Below, piece by piece: positions 21,097 to 32,284 of a DNA stretch of 64,000 bases (position 1 is its first letter; every line of letters begins with the position of its first letter). The notes below the pieces were generated by a model that searched no databases, had not been told where the DNA came from, and was given only the letters and a program-made list of their open reading frames with translations. Both the position numbers and the translations under genes were made by a program. This DNA comes from Amia ocellicauda (Eukaryota > Chordata > Actinopteri > Amiiformes > Amiidae): assembly GCF_036373705.1 (NCBI RefSeq), contig NC_089864.1, positions 2,288,501 to 2,352,500 of the forward strand, written 5' to 3'.

Positions 21097-22016
21097 TTAG
21101 TGCTATGTACGATTCAGCATTCAGGGAGCAGTAACTGTAAATCATTTCCCAAGAAAGGCTTCACAATAATTTGTTACGTGGCCAATCACCTGCAGAAGAC
21201 ACTTGTCAGTAATTCTGTATGTGGCCAATCACCTTCCTCATTTATAAAACTAAGGCAAAAGAAAAAACGAAGAGGAGGGAGGAAACTCCTATTGTGATTC
21301 TTTTTTCGAAGAATTGGCGTTGATGTTTGTAAATGGTAGCTAGTGTTGAGGTCGTTAACCGGGAGATGTTCTATTCCATTCACCTAAAAATGTCATAATG
21401 TATATTTTTCAAATGATGTGACTATTTTGACACATATTCAGATTCTAAATCAGTCCTGTAACACTACAACCAAATGAATTAAAGGATGCCATGCGTACAT
21501 ATTCAACGCTAATTGGGATTGAAATTGAAACTATTTCGTCTTCATGTAGAATAACTGAATTTCATAACTTTATGTGATTTGTTGATAGTGAGAACTAATT
21601 ACTGACATTTTCTCTGTATATTTTTGACAGCAACCAGTTGTGTGTGTTCACAGTACTACACACACACTGACAGGCAATACTACATGAAGTGACACTGTGT
21701 GTCACTACACACTACCTGTGTGAAATGAATGATTCTCCCCCCCACCTTTTTTCTTGTATGTTGTTAAGCGAGGGGCTCATCAGGTTCCAGCCTGTTCTCG
21801 CTGATGAATGAAACTATCAGGCAGAAACACGCCTATGATCAGATGATGGGCATCATTGATCAATAGCTCTAGATCTAGTCCTGGATCTAATCAGACTTCA
21901 GTCAGAGGTAGTGACTCTGGTGGGGATGATGTAAACACAGCTGGTAGTGATCTAATGACAATGATAAATACATGATGAGAGATCACTTATCTGTGAAAAG
22001 CTATTCCTTGTTTGCC

Positions 22017-22346
22017 AGTGGCGTGGTGTTTAGCGCTGCTGCCTCACAGCTCTGGGATCCCATGTTTGAGTCCTGGGTTCGGGGGCCTGTCTGTGTGGAG
22101 TTTGCATGTTTTCCCTGTGTCTGTGTGGGTTTCACTGGGCACTCTGGTTATCTCCCACCATCCAAGGACATGTGGGTTAGGTTGATTGGTCTCTAAATTG
22201 CCCTGTGTGTCTCTGTGTGTTGCCCAGCGATGGACTGGCGTCCCGTCCTGGGTGTATTCCTGCCTTGCGCCCTATGCCTGCTGGGTTCGGCTCTGGCTTC
22301 TCCGTGACCCTCACCAGGATAAGCGGTTTCAAAGATTTATGGATAT
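22017..22346 (+). mobile_element. Fish tRNA-derived SINE (B2)
   Basis: It is at the same position within the block, with the same head, core and GGATAAGCGGTT tail as in B1, so it was inserted before the B duplications. Confidence 0.75.
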
Positions 22347-23015
22347 TCCTCGTTTGCTAGTTTCATGTTTCGCCTATTTGTGCACCCAGTGTTGTGGCAT
22401 TTTGAGATAATACTCGAAGTCAAAGATTCAGATGATTACTGTTTGCCAGTGTGGCGATGACTGGGCTGACCTCCCCAATATGGCGGCCACATTACTCTCC
22501 CTCACACCTCTACCATCGAAGGATGGGAAGATTATATGAATAAGAGGGCCTGGATTCCCTACAGTAGGATTTCTAGCATTATATCATAGAATCCAGTGCA
22601 GGTGACAGGCAAGCTATGAACAACATGAAAAGCTCTGAGGCTATCAGTAGCTGCACAGTAGCAAAGACAAGGTACAGCAGCAGCAAACCCTCGCGCCACT
22701 CCTCCCTCCTCAGCACCATGACCTGATGGGGTGCAGGATTACCATGGATCGCTGCAGGGGTGTGAGGCTGCAAAAAGGTTAAGAACCACTTTCTAATGGT
22801 TACAATTAATCTTCATTGCAGATGTGATGGAGTTATCTTAACCCTGTGAGCAGTAAACACCTACCGACCAGTACGTTAGAGTGCTGTGGTCCTCAGGGAG
22901 TTACACATACTGGTACGTGCTGTCCGCTGCCTCGCAGACAGTCTGCAAGCTCACGGCTGCGGGCAAAGAGCACCGAGGCGACTGTGACGTCAGTCACGAC
23001 TGGATGGATGGTTAG

Positions 23016-23610
23016 CACTGAAAGCCGAATGATCTGTGAGGGGGTCCAGCCACCCTTTATCACAGGGCTTGCTGCAGTGTTTGCCACTTTTTATATCTTC
23101 AACCTACAGTACCAAGATGAGGCGGCTCAGACACGGGAGTTCATTCAGAGGTAAGGCCTCCGGAATATATATTCCTAAAATGGGATTCCAAACTAACCTG
23201 AATATGAATATAACCTGAATATAACTTTATAAGTTTTATTGTGCTCATGACTTTGACATAAATCTGATGCATGAAATCTGAAGAGTAATTTTACTTTAAA
23301 AAAGGTACTTTCTACTAAAATGTAAATTTTATTCAAAGGATTTATTGTTTTAAACTAAAATACCATTCAAGTGATACTGCTTTAATAATCAGTTGTAATT
23401 TCATGTTACATTCTGTGAGTTCTTGCATTCCCCGATCTCGGGCTTGTTTGTTTTAGGTGCTTCATTGGGATTAACCCAGAGGGGAACAAAGGCCGGCCGT
23501 AAAAAGATAATGTCCAAAAAAACAGGCAAGATGGTCCAAAAGAAAACGTAGACAGTAAATCAATATGTTGTCACTCTATTAAAAAACCTGATGGATTTTG
23601 AGTGGCACTT
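23016..23610 (+). pseudogene. Two-exon 3' end of the decayed repeated host gene (B2)
   Basis: The first exon fragment ends at 23150 with AG/GTAAGG. After a 306-bp intron, TTTTAG/GTGCTTC opens the second exon at 23457, and the split codon gives FIQRCFIGINPEGNK. The frame then needs a +1 shift after NKGRP, then reads KKTGKMVQKKT, an in-frame TAG, and LLKNLMDFEWHFIK. This conserved tail fits the multicopy fish family I associate with SAMD3-like proteins (from memory). The frameshift and stop make it a pseudogene; no upstream exons were found. Confidence 0.6.
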
Positions 23611-23640
23611 CATTAAGGTTAGTGTGTCTCTTCGTGTTTG

Positions 23641-23929
23641 AAATGTTTCTCTGCCCTCCAATCGTTTCGTTTTTCATCCTCTCTCTCTCGTCTATATCTC
23701 ATGCAGTAAGCAGTCAGCTGGGACACCCGTTTACCAATCAACAGACTGAAGCCATTCATTTTGATATTAATGTATAATTTTTTTGGTTTTGTTTTATTGA
23801 ACAAAAGGCATAGTTTACATTGGCACGAGACAGGCCATTTTAATAATTTTATTTTTTAACTTTAAAGTGACAATGATTTATCTTTGTTTCAAAAATATAT
23901 TACCGCATACATTGCTACCTTTTAATATA
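23641..23929. other. Intergenic DNA, no gene seen
   Basis: AT-rich sequence between the decayed exon and transposon T3, without recognisable motifs. Confidence 0.4.
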
Positions 23930-25115
23930 CACTCACCTAAAGGATTATTAGGAACACCATACTAATACTGTGTTTGACCCCCTTTCGCCTTCAGAACTGC
24001 CTTAATTCTACGTGGCATTGATTCAACAAGGTGCTGAAAGCATTCTTTAGAAATGTTGGCCCATATTGATAGGATAGCATCCTGCAGTTGATGGAGATTT
24101 GTGGGATGCACATCCAGGGCACGAAGCTCCCGTTCCACCACATCCCAAAGATGCTCTATTGGGTTGAGATCTGGTGACTGTGGGGGCCAGTTTAGTACAG
24201 TGAACTCATTGTCATGTTCAAGAAAGCATTATCCTGCTGGAAGTAGCCATCAGAGGATGGGTACATGGTGGTCATAAAGGGATGGACATGGTCAGAAACA
24301 ACGCTCAGGTAGGCCGTGGCATTTAAACGATGCCCAATTGGCACTAAGGGGCCTAAAGTGTGCCAAGAAAACATCCCCCACACCATTACACCACCACCAC
24401 CAGCCTGCACAGTGGTAACAAGGCATGATGCATCCATGTTCTCATTCTGTTTACGCCAAATTCTGACTCTACCATCTGAATGTCTCAACAGAAATCGAGA
24501 CTCATCAGACCAGGCAACATTTTTCCAGCCTTCAACTGTCCAATTTTGGTGAGCTTGTGCAAATTGTAGCCTCTTTTCCTATTTGTAGTGGAGATGAGTG
24601 GTACCCAGTGGGGTCTTCTGCTGTTGTAGCCCATCCGCCTCAAGGTTGTACGTGTTGTGGCTTCACAAATGCTTTGCTGCATACCTCGGTTGTAACGAGT
24701 GGTTATTTCAGTCAAAGTTGCTCTTCTATCAGCATGAATCAGTCGGCCCATTCTCCTCTGACCTCTAGCATCAACAAGGCATTTTCGCCCACAGGACTGC
24801 CGCATACCGGATGTTTTTCCCTTTTCACACCATTCTTTGTAAACCCTAGAAATGGTTGTGCGTGAAAATCCCAGTAACTGAGCAGATTGTGAAATACTCA
24901 GACCAGCCCGTCTGGCACCAACAACCATGCCACGCTCAAAATTGCTTAAATCACCTTTCTTTCCCATTCAGGCATTCAGTTTGGAGTTCAGGAGATTGTC
25001 TTGACCAGGACCACACCCCTAAATGCATTGCAGCAACTGCCATGTGATTGGTTGGTTAGATAATTGCATTAATGAGAAATTGAACAGGTGTTCCTAATAA
25101 TCCTTTAGGTGAGTG
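23930..25115 (-). mobile_element. Tc1-like element T3
   Basis: The element is bounded by the inverted repeats CACTCACCTAAAGGATTATT and its complement, each flanked by TA (23928-23929 and 25116-25117), the standard Tc1 target duplication. It is 1186 bp, with a broken minus-strand transposase. A 3'-end fragment of the same family lies in block C3 at 57643-57813. It is unique to this position in the window, so it entered after the B2/B4 split or was lost from the other side. Confidence 0.93.
24192..24967 (-). pseudogene. Tc1-like transposase of T3, frameshifted
   Basis: The first frame (24967-24485) starts MGKKGDLSNFERG and contains the HTH domains, a SCGRKCLVD linker and the RRMGYNSRRPHW block. 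The catalytic half continues in another frame (from 24488), where a SDES segment, VMVWGMFS and FQQDN can be read. After QQDN sequence is missing and the frame fails. The remaining 3' part, down to about 23960, includes SPDLNPIE-type sequence and the QDAILSIWANIS tail in other frames. It is inactive. Confidence 0.88.
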
Positions 25116-25117
25116 TA

Positions 25118-26340
25118 TGTTCCATGCAATAAAAATGTCACTTGCCTTATCCTCTCCTGTATTAGGTGTTTTAGTGGTTATGCATTTTTAAGACGGCAGA
25201 ACTGATCATTTTTAAATCTCAAATCTGGATCACAGAGGTTAACAACACATTGTTATTTACAGTAAATGTATAAAAAGTACTGCGAATTGCAGACATTTTA
25301 ATACAAAGAAAACCTTTAAGTAGTTTACAGTAAACTACATTATGACATTTTCAATTTCAATTTAAACTTATTTTTCTTACAATTTTCTAGTCAAAGTACT
25401 AGTCAAAATACAACTTTAAAATGTATTGGATAAAGATTTAAAGAGTTATGATCATTAATTGTATATGTATTAAAAGTACAGATATTTTTAGCGAGTTCCC
25501 ATCACTTACACTGCATATCAGGTGTAAATTGTAATACCTTTTTGTAAGTTGATGATTCTGCTTGTATAGCAGGAGGCCCTTCCATCCCGACCTTTTGTGG
25601 GCAATTCTAAAAGGGTTTTAGTGATTTATTTTCCTGGTCTGGGCTCCCATGAGCCCATGCATCTGGTGTCTGTTTTAGTGCCGGCTATGGTTTCTTTTAC
25701 TACAGCTGGACTGTCCTCCGTATGAGTTACTATGCAGCACGATAAACGCCTTCACACTAACAATCCAGAAACACGACTTCATTTCCAAAGGACCATTAAT
25801 GAAACAGCGTGAAACTGAAAAACAAGACAACAGTGTCTGCATAAGAAACAATGAAATCTGTCCTAAAGTAAAGACTGGATGCATCGGTATCTGAATCAAT
25901 GAAAGATAATTCACAGCCCTTGGTAAAATCTGAATATACTTGTTCATATAGCTACACTGAAAGATGACCAGATACTTTGTTTTCTTTCAAGACAAGAGGC
26001 CAAACAAACACACATCATATAAAACAACTTAATAAACCTATAAATACATGAATGCTTCAGTTCAAATCTGTGCGCATGTGTGCGTCACTATCAATAGCAA
26101 TAGTTATTGGATAGCTTTGTCCAGAAATCCAGATTCCAAAGTTTTGAAACAAGAGAACTTTTGTAGGCGCGATACACTGTTTGTAGACTTGCACACGTGG
26201 TATTCTGTATGGTCTCCAAAGTCACAAAAGGTCTTTGTCTGGTTTAGATTTACTTGTGGTAAATTGTTGATATTCTAAGTTTTGGCATTAGAGTCATTAA
26301 GTTATTAATCTCTTACTGTTTGGTTGGGTTGTTACTGAAT
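25118..26340. other. Single-copy intergenic DNA
   Basis: About 1.2 kb occurs once in the window. It is AT-rich, and its only ORFs (for example 25675-25947 minus) have no recognisable composition or motif. No promoter, RNA gene or repeat could be supported. Confidence 0.5.
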
Positions 26341-26351
26341 AACCAAAAACA

Positions 26352-26575
26352 ATGACGACCCAAATGTCCCCTTTTGAAGCATTGATTGTGAAAGTATCAG
26401 GGATTGAGATCCCCGAATACATTGAAAGCCTAGGCGGTTTGGACTTTGATGAAGTAGAGTCGCGTCGAACTCAGTTGTTGAACGACACTACGACTAAACT
26501 CGAAAAAGAAGAGGCGATAGATGTGGTGAAGGTTGTGTCTAGCTTAGCGTTTGCGAGCTTTTTTTTTTTTTTTTT
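26352..26575 (+). pseudogene. Unidentified ORF start, cut by poly-T and a transposon end
   Basis: About 70 codons from ATG at 26352 have ordinary protein composition (acidic, helical, with FEALIVKVSG and IDVVKVVSSLAFAS). The frame then enters a run of about 20 T and the right inverted repeat of a T1-type element at 26575. I do not recognise the protein. It could be the start of a retroviral-like gag or a host exon. The clean break shows that whatever followed was removed. Confidence 0.3.
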
Positions 26576-28012
26576 TTACAGTGGTCTCTTATTTTTTTCC
26601 AGAGCTGTATATTACACTTTAATAAGTAGTAATTCATTTAAACAACAAATACTGAATGTACAGTTTCTGTCACTAAACCCCACTGTAGTCTGTGAAGGAC
26701 GTGAATAATTCTGGAGGCAACTGTACCTGTTGGCCTAGTTAGTAGTATTACTAGATGTAACTTTTTTATTGATTCTCTGTTAAGTTGAGGAATTGAAATG
26801 CAGGAAAAGCATCTCAACACTTAAATAATAATAAAGTACCAAAAGTAAAATGATTGACACCAATTTATACTGTACACCAGTTACCCAAAAACATTAGCTT
26901 CACGGATTTTTTTTAAATAATTTTGCATTTTTGTAAAAACACGTTTATTGACTTGTGACTTCTTTATAAAACAACGTCTATTTTAATGTACTTAAATATT
27001 GTTTTAAGCAGATTGCATACTTATTAAAAACAGAACATTAGCACAAAAACATGAAATTTCAGAACAAAAACAAAACAGCAGAAACGGGACAATATTCATG
27101 TTTCAAACTGCCTGTTTATTAGGTAGTAGTATTTTACATTTTACAGATAAAAACATTCAAAATTTTAATACTTATGATTAAAAAAAAATTTAAATCAATT
27201 GCTAAAATCACTAAAAAAAAAATTTAATCTCAAAGTGATTAAATTCAAAATAACTGAACATGTGCATAAAAAGAAAGACAAATGTGCTAAAAGCAAACCT
27301 GCTAACCAACAAAAAATGTCAAATAGGTAATATCGTTGTACACCAACATTTCACTTCAGTACAGCTCTACACCGTCTTTTCAGCTTCACGAGAACCTTCT
27401 CCTCATCTAGTTTGTGGCCAGGGGGGTCTTATGCATACTTTCAGGGGTATGTTACTCAAAACTCCCTTGTAGAGGTAGAGGCAGAGGACCCCAAATGTGT
27501 GGCATAGGGGACAACACTTTGAGTGAGAAATACCAGTTCAAATCAATAGTTCCCCAGGATAACACTATTTTACTTTAGAAGGGGACACCTTTCTTCTGTC
27601 AATTGGACCTAAAATGGTTCTGGGGACTTTCTTCTCAATATTGGAAACACCCCTTGGAAAGCTAACAGCCCAATCTAAGACACAAAGCTCTGGCACTGGG
27701 GACACTATTCCCAGTATTCTGTTCCCAGTCCCACAAATAGCTCCCCAGCATGACACTAGTGTGGGTTTAAAGGGGATCCTTTCTACTATCCAAAGGACCT
27801 ACAATGGTTGTGGGGACGTTCTTTTAATTAATAAAAAGCCAGCCACTGAACGCTCACACTCCAATTACATTTAGGCATGGGGGACACCCGTTTGTGTGAC
27901 TATTCCCAGTTTCACAAATTGCTCCCCAACATAAAACTACTGTACTTGAAAAGGAAACCCTTTCTACTGTCAAAGGGAGCAGGAATGGTTTTGGGGACTT
28001 TTTTAAAAATAT

Positions 28013-28177
28013 TTGAAAACAAAGGAAAAAATGGATCACATGCCACAGGTTAACAACCAGTCCAGTCAAACCCTAAGAGAGATCAGGATAAATGAGGAGG
28101 AGGTACTAAAGGGACTAGCAGAATTAAAAACCAACAAATCACCTGGGCCAGATGGGATATTTCCAACAGTATGTAAC
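28013..28177 (+). pseudogene. Non-LTR reverse-transcriptase fragment (A2)
   Basis: Same 55-codon relic as in A1, with the KSPGPDGI motif. Confidence 0.72.
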
Positions 28178-28947
28178 CCTCAGAGCCCCACTCCCCCATT
28201 TTCATATGTTTACAGTTAACAAAGGTTAAAGGCAGGTATTTTACATAGAATTACTGAGCACCAACTGGAGATTCAGAAAATAACATAAGTAATTGTTTGC
28301 CCCAACAAAAGTATGTACAGATGTCAAAAACGTAAAGAAAACTAAAGGAGCTTATAAGAAATAACTACATTTATTGGAAATATTATACTTTTTAAGTGCT
28401 TCAAATACTTGACACAATTTCAAAATCTGACCCAGCTGGGTATGATCTTGTGTAAAAAAATACTATGACTCACATTTGACCTGCAGAACAAACAATACAG
28501 CCATTTATATTCGACTACCAACAGCTGCAATAACTACACTGCAGTGTATATACAATCAGACACAGGGAAACATAATTCAGACACCTGTCTTTTGAATAGT
28601 GTCACTTTAGTCATCATCACTTGCACAGTTTCTGTCTATGCACATGTCCATGTCTTCTTGCAGTGCACATTATACTGCTGTGAACACACGTGTATGGTTT
28701 GCTTGTGAGCAGCCAGGTGTTTCATATTTGTGTCAGGTTGCATTTGTCTACATAGTCTTTGGTTTCCTCGGTTTGGCCGGTGCTGCTCTGCCTGTACGTG
28801 CCAACAGTGAGTGACGGGCGTTTGAGCCAATGAGAGGCCGTGCTCGCGTAACATTTGTCAACAGTTAAAGATAGTATTTCAGCGCTGTTTGTTTGGTCTT
28901 GTGTTCAAGTCTTTAACTGAATCACGTCTTTGAGTGTCCATCTGTGT

Positions 28948-29498
28948 GTAAGATGCGTGTGTGTGTAGTCTGTGTGTAAGATGCGTGTGTGTGTAGTCTG
29001 TGTGTAAGATGCGTGTGTGTGGTCTGTGTGTGTGTAAGATGCGTGTGTGTGTGTAGTCTGTGTGTAAGATGCGTGTGTGTGTAGTCTGTGTGTGTGTAAG
29101 ATGTGTGTGTGTGTAGTCTGTGTGTGTGTAAGATGCGTGTGTGTGTAGTCTGTGTGTAAGATGCGTGTGTGTGTAGTCTGTGTGTAAGATGTGTGTGTGT
29201 GTGTGTGTGTAGTCTGTGTGTGTGTAAGATGCGTGTGTGTGGTCTGTGTGTAAGATGCGTGTGTGTGGTCTGTGTGTAAGATGCGTGTGTGTGTGGTCTG
29301 TGTAAGATGCGTGTGTGTGGTCTGTGTGTGTGTAAGATGTGTGTGTGTGTGGTCTGTGTGTAAGATGTGTATGTGTGTGGTCTGTGTAAGATGCGTGTGT
29401 GTGGTCTGTGTGTAAGATGTGTATGTGTGTAGTCTGTGTGTAAGATGCGTGTGTGTGGTCTGTGTAAGATGCGTGTGTGTAGTCTGTGTGTGTGTAAG

Positions 29499-29544
<46 letters not shown>

Positions 29545-29565
29545 TCTGTGTGTAAGATGCGCTGC
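28948..29565. repeat. CA/TG-rich minisatellite, A2 allele
   Basis: About 615 bp of the same units as in A1, ending in a longer pure (TG)n run near 29500-29542. It is the shortest of the three arrays. The open minus-strand frames are artefacts of the unit. Confidence 0.95.
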
Positions 29566-30092
29566 TCACAGGCCGCTGTGTCCCACATTGAGCGGCGGCT
29601 CAGCGACAGTGACGCCATTTTACACGCCGCCGCAGCAGCAGACTGACCTGGCGTGACCAGTCGGCCTTCATATCCTTGCGTGTCGCAGCGAATCACAATC
29701 CACGGTCCTGTCGGTATATTCCGATGATATGAAAATACAGCTACAACAAAATGACATTAAAATATTGGTGTGGACTGTGCTGTTTGTTTCCCATTTTCTC
29801 TCACAGCTCTGGGCGGCAGACCTGTCACACCCGCTTCACAACAGCAGAGCCAGACATCAGGGTCATTTGTACTAAAGCACTGAACACACAATCACACACA
29901 GGCGAAGCGCAGCTGCACATTGAAATGTATTTCCTGAAAAAGACGACAGAAAGCAAAACGGCGTCCCTGTCCTTTTGAACAATCAGCTATTTAGCTCTTT
30001 CATCAACCTCCATTACCTATAACATAATTTTGGAAAATTTTGGAATTACTCTGCAAAATATTGCAAAAATTAAAAAGAAGGTGGTTGGATTG

Positions 30093-30592
30093 CTATGCGT
30101 TTGTTCCATCTGATCTGCTATTGTAGTGTTCAGGGGCCGCTCCTGGTGGGGAACCAATTAACCTACTAGTACCAAAATCCACTAATAGGGGATCATTGGA
30201 ACACAAAGCCTTTCCACCACGACGAGGTGGCGACCCATCGGAAAGGGAAAACTTGAAAGTGTCCGGTCCCTCCTTGGCCTGATCGGGGACTGGCTGGTAG
30301 CCTGCTGGATGTGCGTGGCCCTGTCCTGGGTCACCCTCAATGTCGTTGGAGTCGGGGGAGTTGTTTGAGTCAGGAGCTGCAGCTGTTTGTTGAGGGTCCT
30401 CTGCAGGGTCCTGTGCATGTGAGTATCGGACACTTCCAGATATTGCTGCCCCCCCTGTCTGTGCTGCTCGCTGTGTACCAGGATTGTTCTGTCCTCTGCA
30501 ATAAGGATATATCCTCCACCAAGCAATCGCTCCGATCACTGTAATTATCAGTGTTACTATGAGAGCCACAGGCCAGCCAGGGAAGCCAGCAG
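30093..30592 (-). CDS. Ig1 exon 5: transmembrane segment and cytoplasmic tail
   Basis: The acceptor CTCTCCAG/CTGCTGG lies at 30593. The exon opens with a short Pro/Gly linker, then VALIVTLIITVIGAIAWW, a strong membrane anchor followed by Arg. The tail is rich in Pro, Asp, Asn, Gln and Gly, carries Tyr in RYSHA, GYQPV and HYNSR contexts, and stops at 30093. No kinase or other catalytic domain is present. The last ~98 bp lie in the part of block A that survives at 5794-5888. Confidence 0.85.
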
Positions 30593-32246
30593 CTGGAGAG
30601 GGGGAAGAGGAAGAAAGAAGAGAAAGATCAGACCCCAGCACCTCACTTCCACACTGAGAGATGCAGGGACTAGAGCCCACACTGCAGCACTGCTGTCAGC
30701 TCTGTGACTGTAGAGACGTTTCTGTAAAGATGAGTTTGGTCACAGTGTGAGTGGGCCCTGTGTGACAGTGTGTGCTGCAGATCAGCCCCGTGTTGTGGCT
30801 GGACTCCCCTCAGAGCTGCAGCCCTGTGCATCTCGCAGCCGCACACCCTGTCCCCACACCACAGGACAACAGCAACGCACTGCACAGGGTTACAGGTCTG
30901 GCTTAAAGCAGGAGGCTCTCAGGGTTGTGCCTCTCAGTGCTGTATATTGATGTCACTCACACTGTATAGCAGCTACTTCCTACATGCTACAAGAGTCATC
31001 AGCTGCGAGAGCAAGTTTCAAAATGAGCAACAGACTCATGTAAAACTAATCTACTGGACTGAGACTCACTCACCTTCCTCAGACACAGACACAGAGACGC
31101 TGCTGATGGTGCGGTTGGTCCTTGAGTCCCTCACTGTGTAGTTTCCCTGGTCAGCTGCTGTGAGTGAGCGCAGGGTCAGAGAGCCGCTCTGCACTGACAC
31201 TCTGTGCTCGTACCCAGGGCCAGGGCGGCTCGCTGCGCCCCTCTCCACAGCGCACACTGAGACAGAGGCTCCCTCTCCTGCAGCAGCAAACAGCACCTCC
31301 ACTGGCTCTGCAGTGAACAGGGGGAGGGAGAGGGCGGTTTCAGACCGCAGGGTGAGGGAGTCTCTGTGAGCTGAGAGGGACAGAGACACAGGACAGGGAG
31401 GTCAATGTCAAGACGCTCAGTCAGTCACGTCCTCAGTGTGCTGGCAGGACCGCAGCTCTCTCTCCATAGGGAGTGTGACAGAGCTGCGGATAGGAGGAGT
31501 ACCGTCCTGAGAGAGGAACAGCCCTGTGTGTGTGTGTGTGTGTGTTGGGGAGGGGGGTCTGGATTCTGTGTCACATTGATGCCAACCATCAGGGACATCT
31601 GTCTCTTCAGTGTGAGAGAAGAGCCACACTGAGGACCAGGACTTGTGCTCAACCACACAGAACAGTGCTGCCTGAAGCTGCTCTTGGTGAGCGTGACACT
31701 TAGTGATGAAGATATCAGAGTTTATCTGGTATAAAACATTCAGTCAGAGGATAGGTTTGTCATTAGAGGATTCAGGCTCTTCTCTCCAGTAGAGACTGTA
31801 AATACAAATACATTTTTCAGGGATTCTTTCCCCACAACTCTGTTCACACAGGTCAGTGAAGAACAGCCCCAGCCCCTGTCCTACCTGTCACAGTGACGTT
31901 CACAGTGCTGATGGTCGCTCTGCTCTGGGAGTCCAGCACTGTGTAGGAGCCCTGGTCAGTGAAGGTCAGTGCAGACAGTGTGACCTCCTGCTCCTGCCCT
32001 GAGACTCGGGGCCCATAGGCAGGGTCAGGGGTCACGGTGCCGCCCTCTACAGCACACACTAGGAGAGAGGCGCCGGCGCCCGCAGGGTTAAACCACACAG
32101 TCACAGCTGCCCTGCTGTACAGACGGAGGCTCAGGGGCTGCCCACAGGAGAGAGAGGCGCTCTCCTCACGGCCTGCAGAGAGAGGACAGGGGAGGACTGG
32201 GGATCAGACAGAGGCAGAGCCGGGACACTGGGGCACCACTGTGGGG

Positions 32247-32284
<38 letters not shown>

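Larger units (their letters stand above)
19366..23640. repeat. Segmental duplication block B, copy 2 (B2)
   Basis: This copy has the same order as B1: 270-bp module, CpG block near 19930-20165, AT-rich repeat, promoter cluster (20901-21096), SINE (22017-22346) and exon fragments. It has the extra 16 bp at about 20117-20132 shared with B4 and not with B1 or B3. Unlike B1, the host sequence continues after the splice donor. Confidence 0.95.
26575..30190. repeat. Segmental duplication block A, copy 2 (A2, left-truncated)
   Basis: This copy begins inside the right end of the T1-type miniature element and follows A1 and A3 to the end of the Ig gene. It keeps the complete TIR end and 25 bp of flank (to about 26635) lost from A1 and A3, and lacks about 240 bp after 27113 that they retain. 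It shares several small indels with A3 against A1. Confidence 0.93.

Noticed and set aside
26352..26575. Assignment of this ORF as the missing 5' part of the gag gene at 11241
   Set aside because: No overlap or shared sequence links them; the idea cannot be tested from the window.
30350..30420. ITIM or ITSM inhibitory motif in the Ig1 tail
   Set aside because: VRYSHA and AGYQPV each miss one required position of the canonical (S/I/V/L)xYxx(I/V/L) pattern; noted only as ITIM-like tyrosines.
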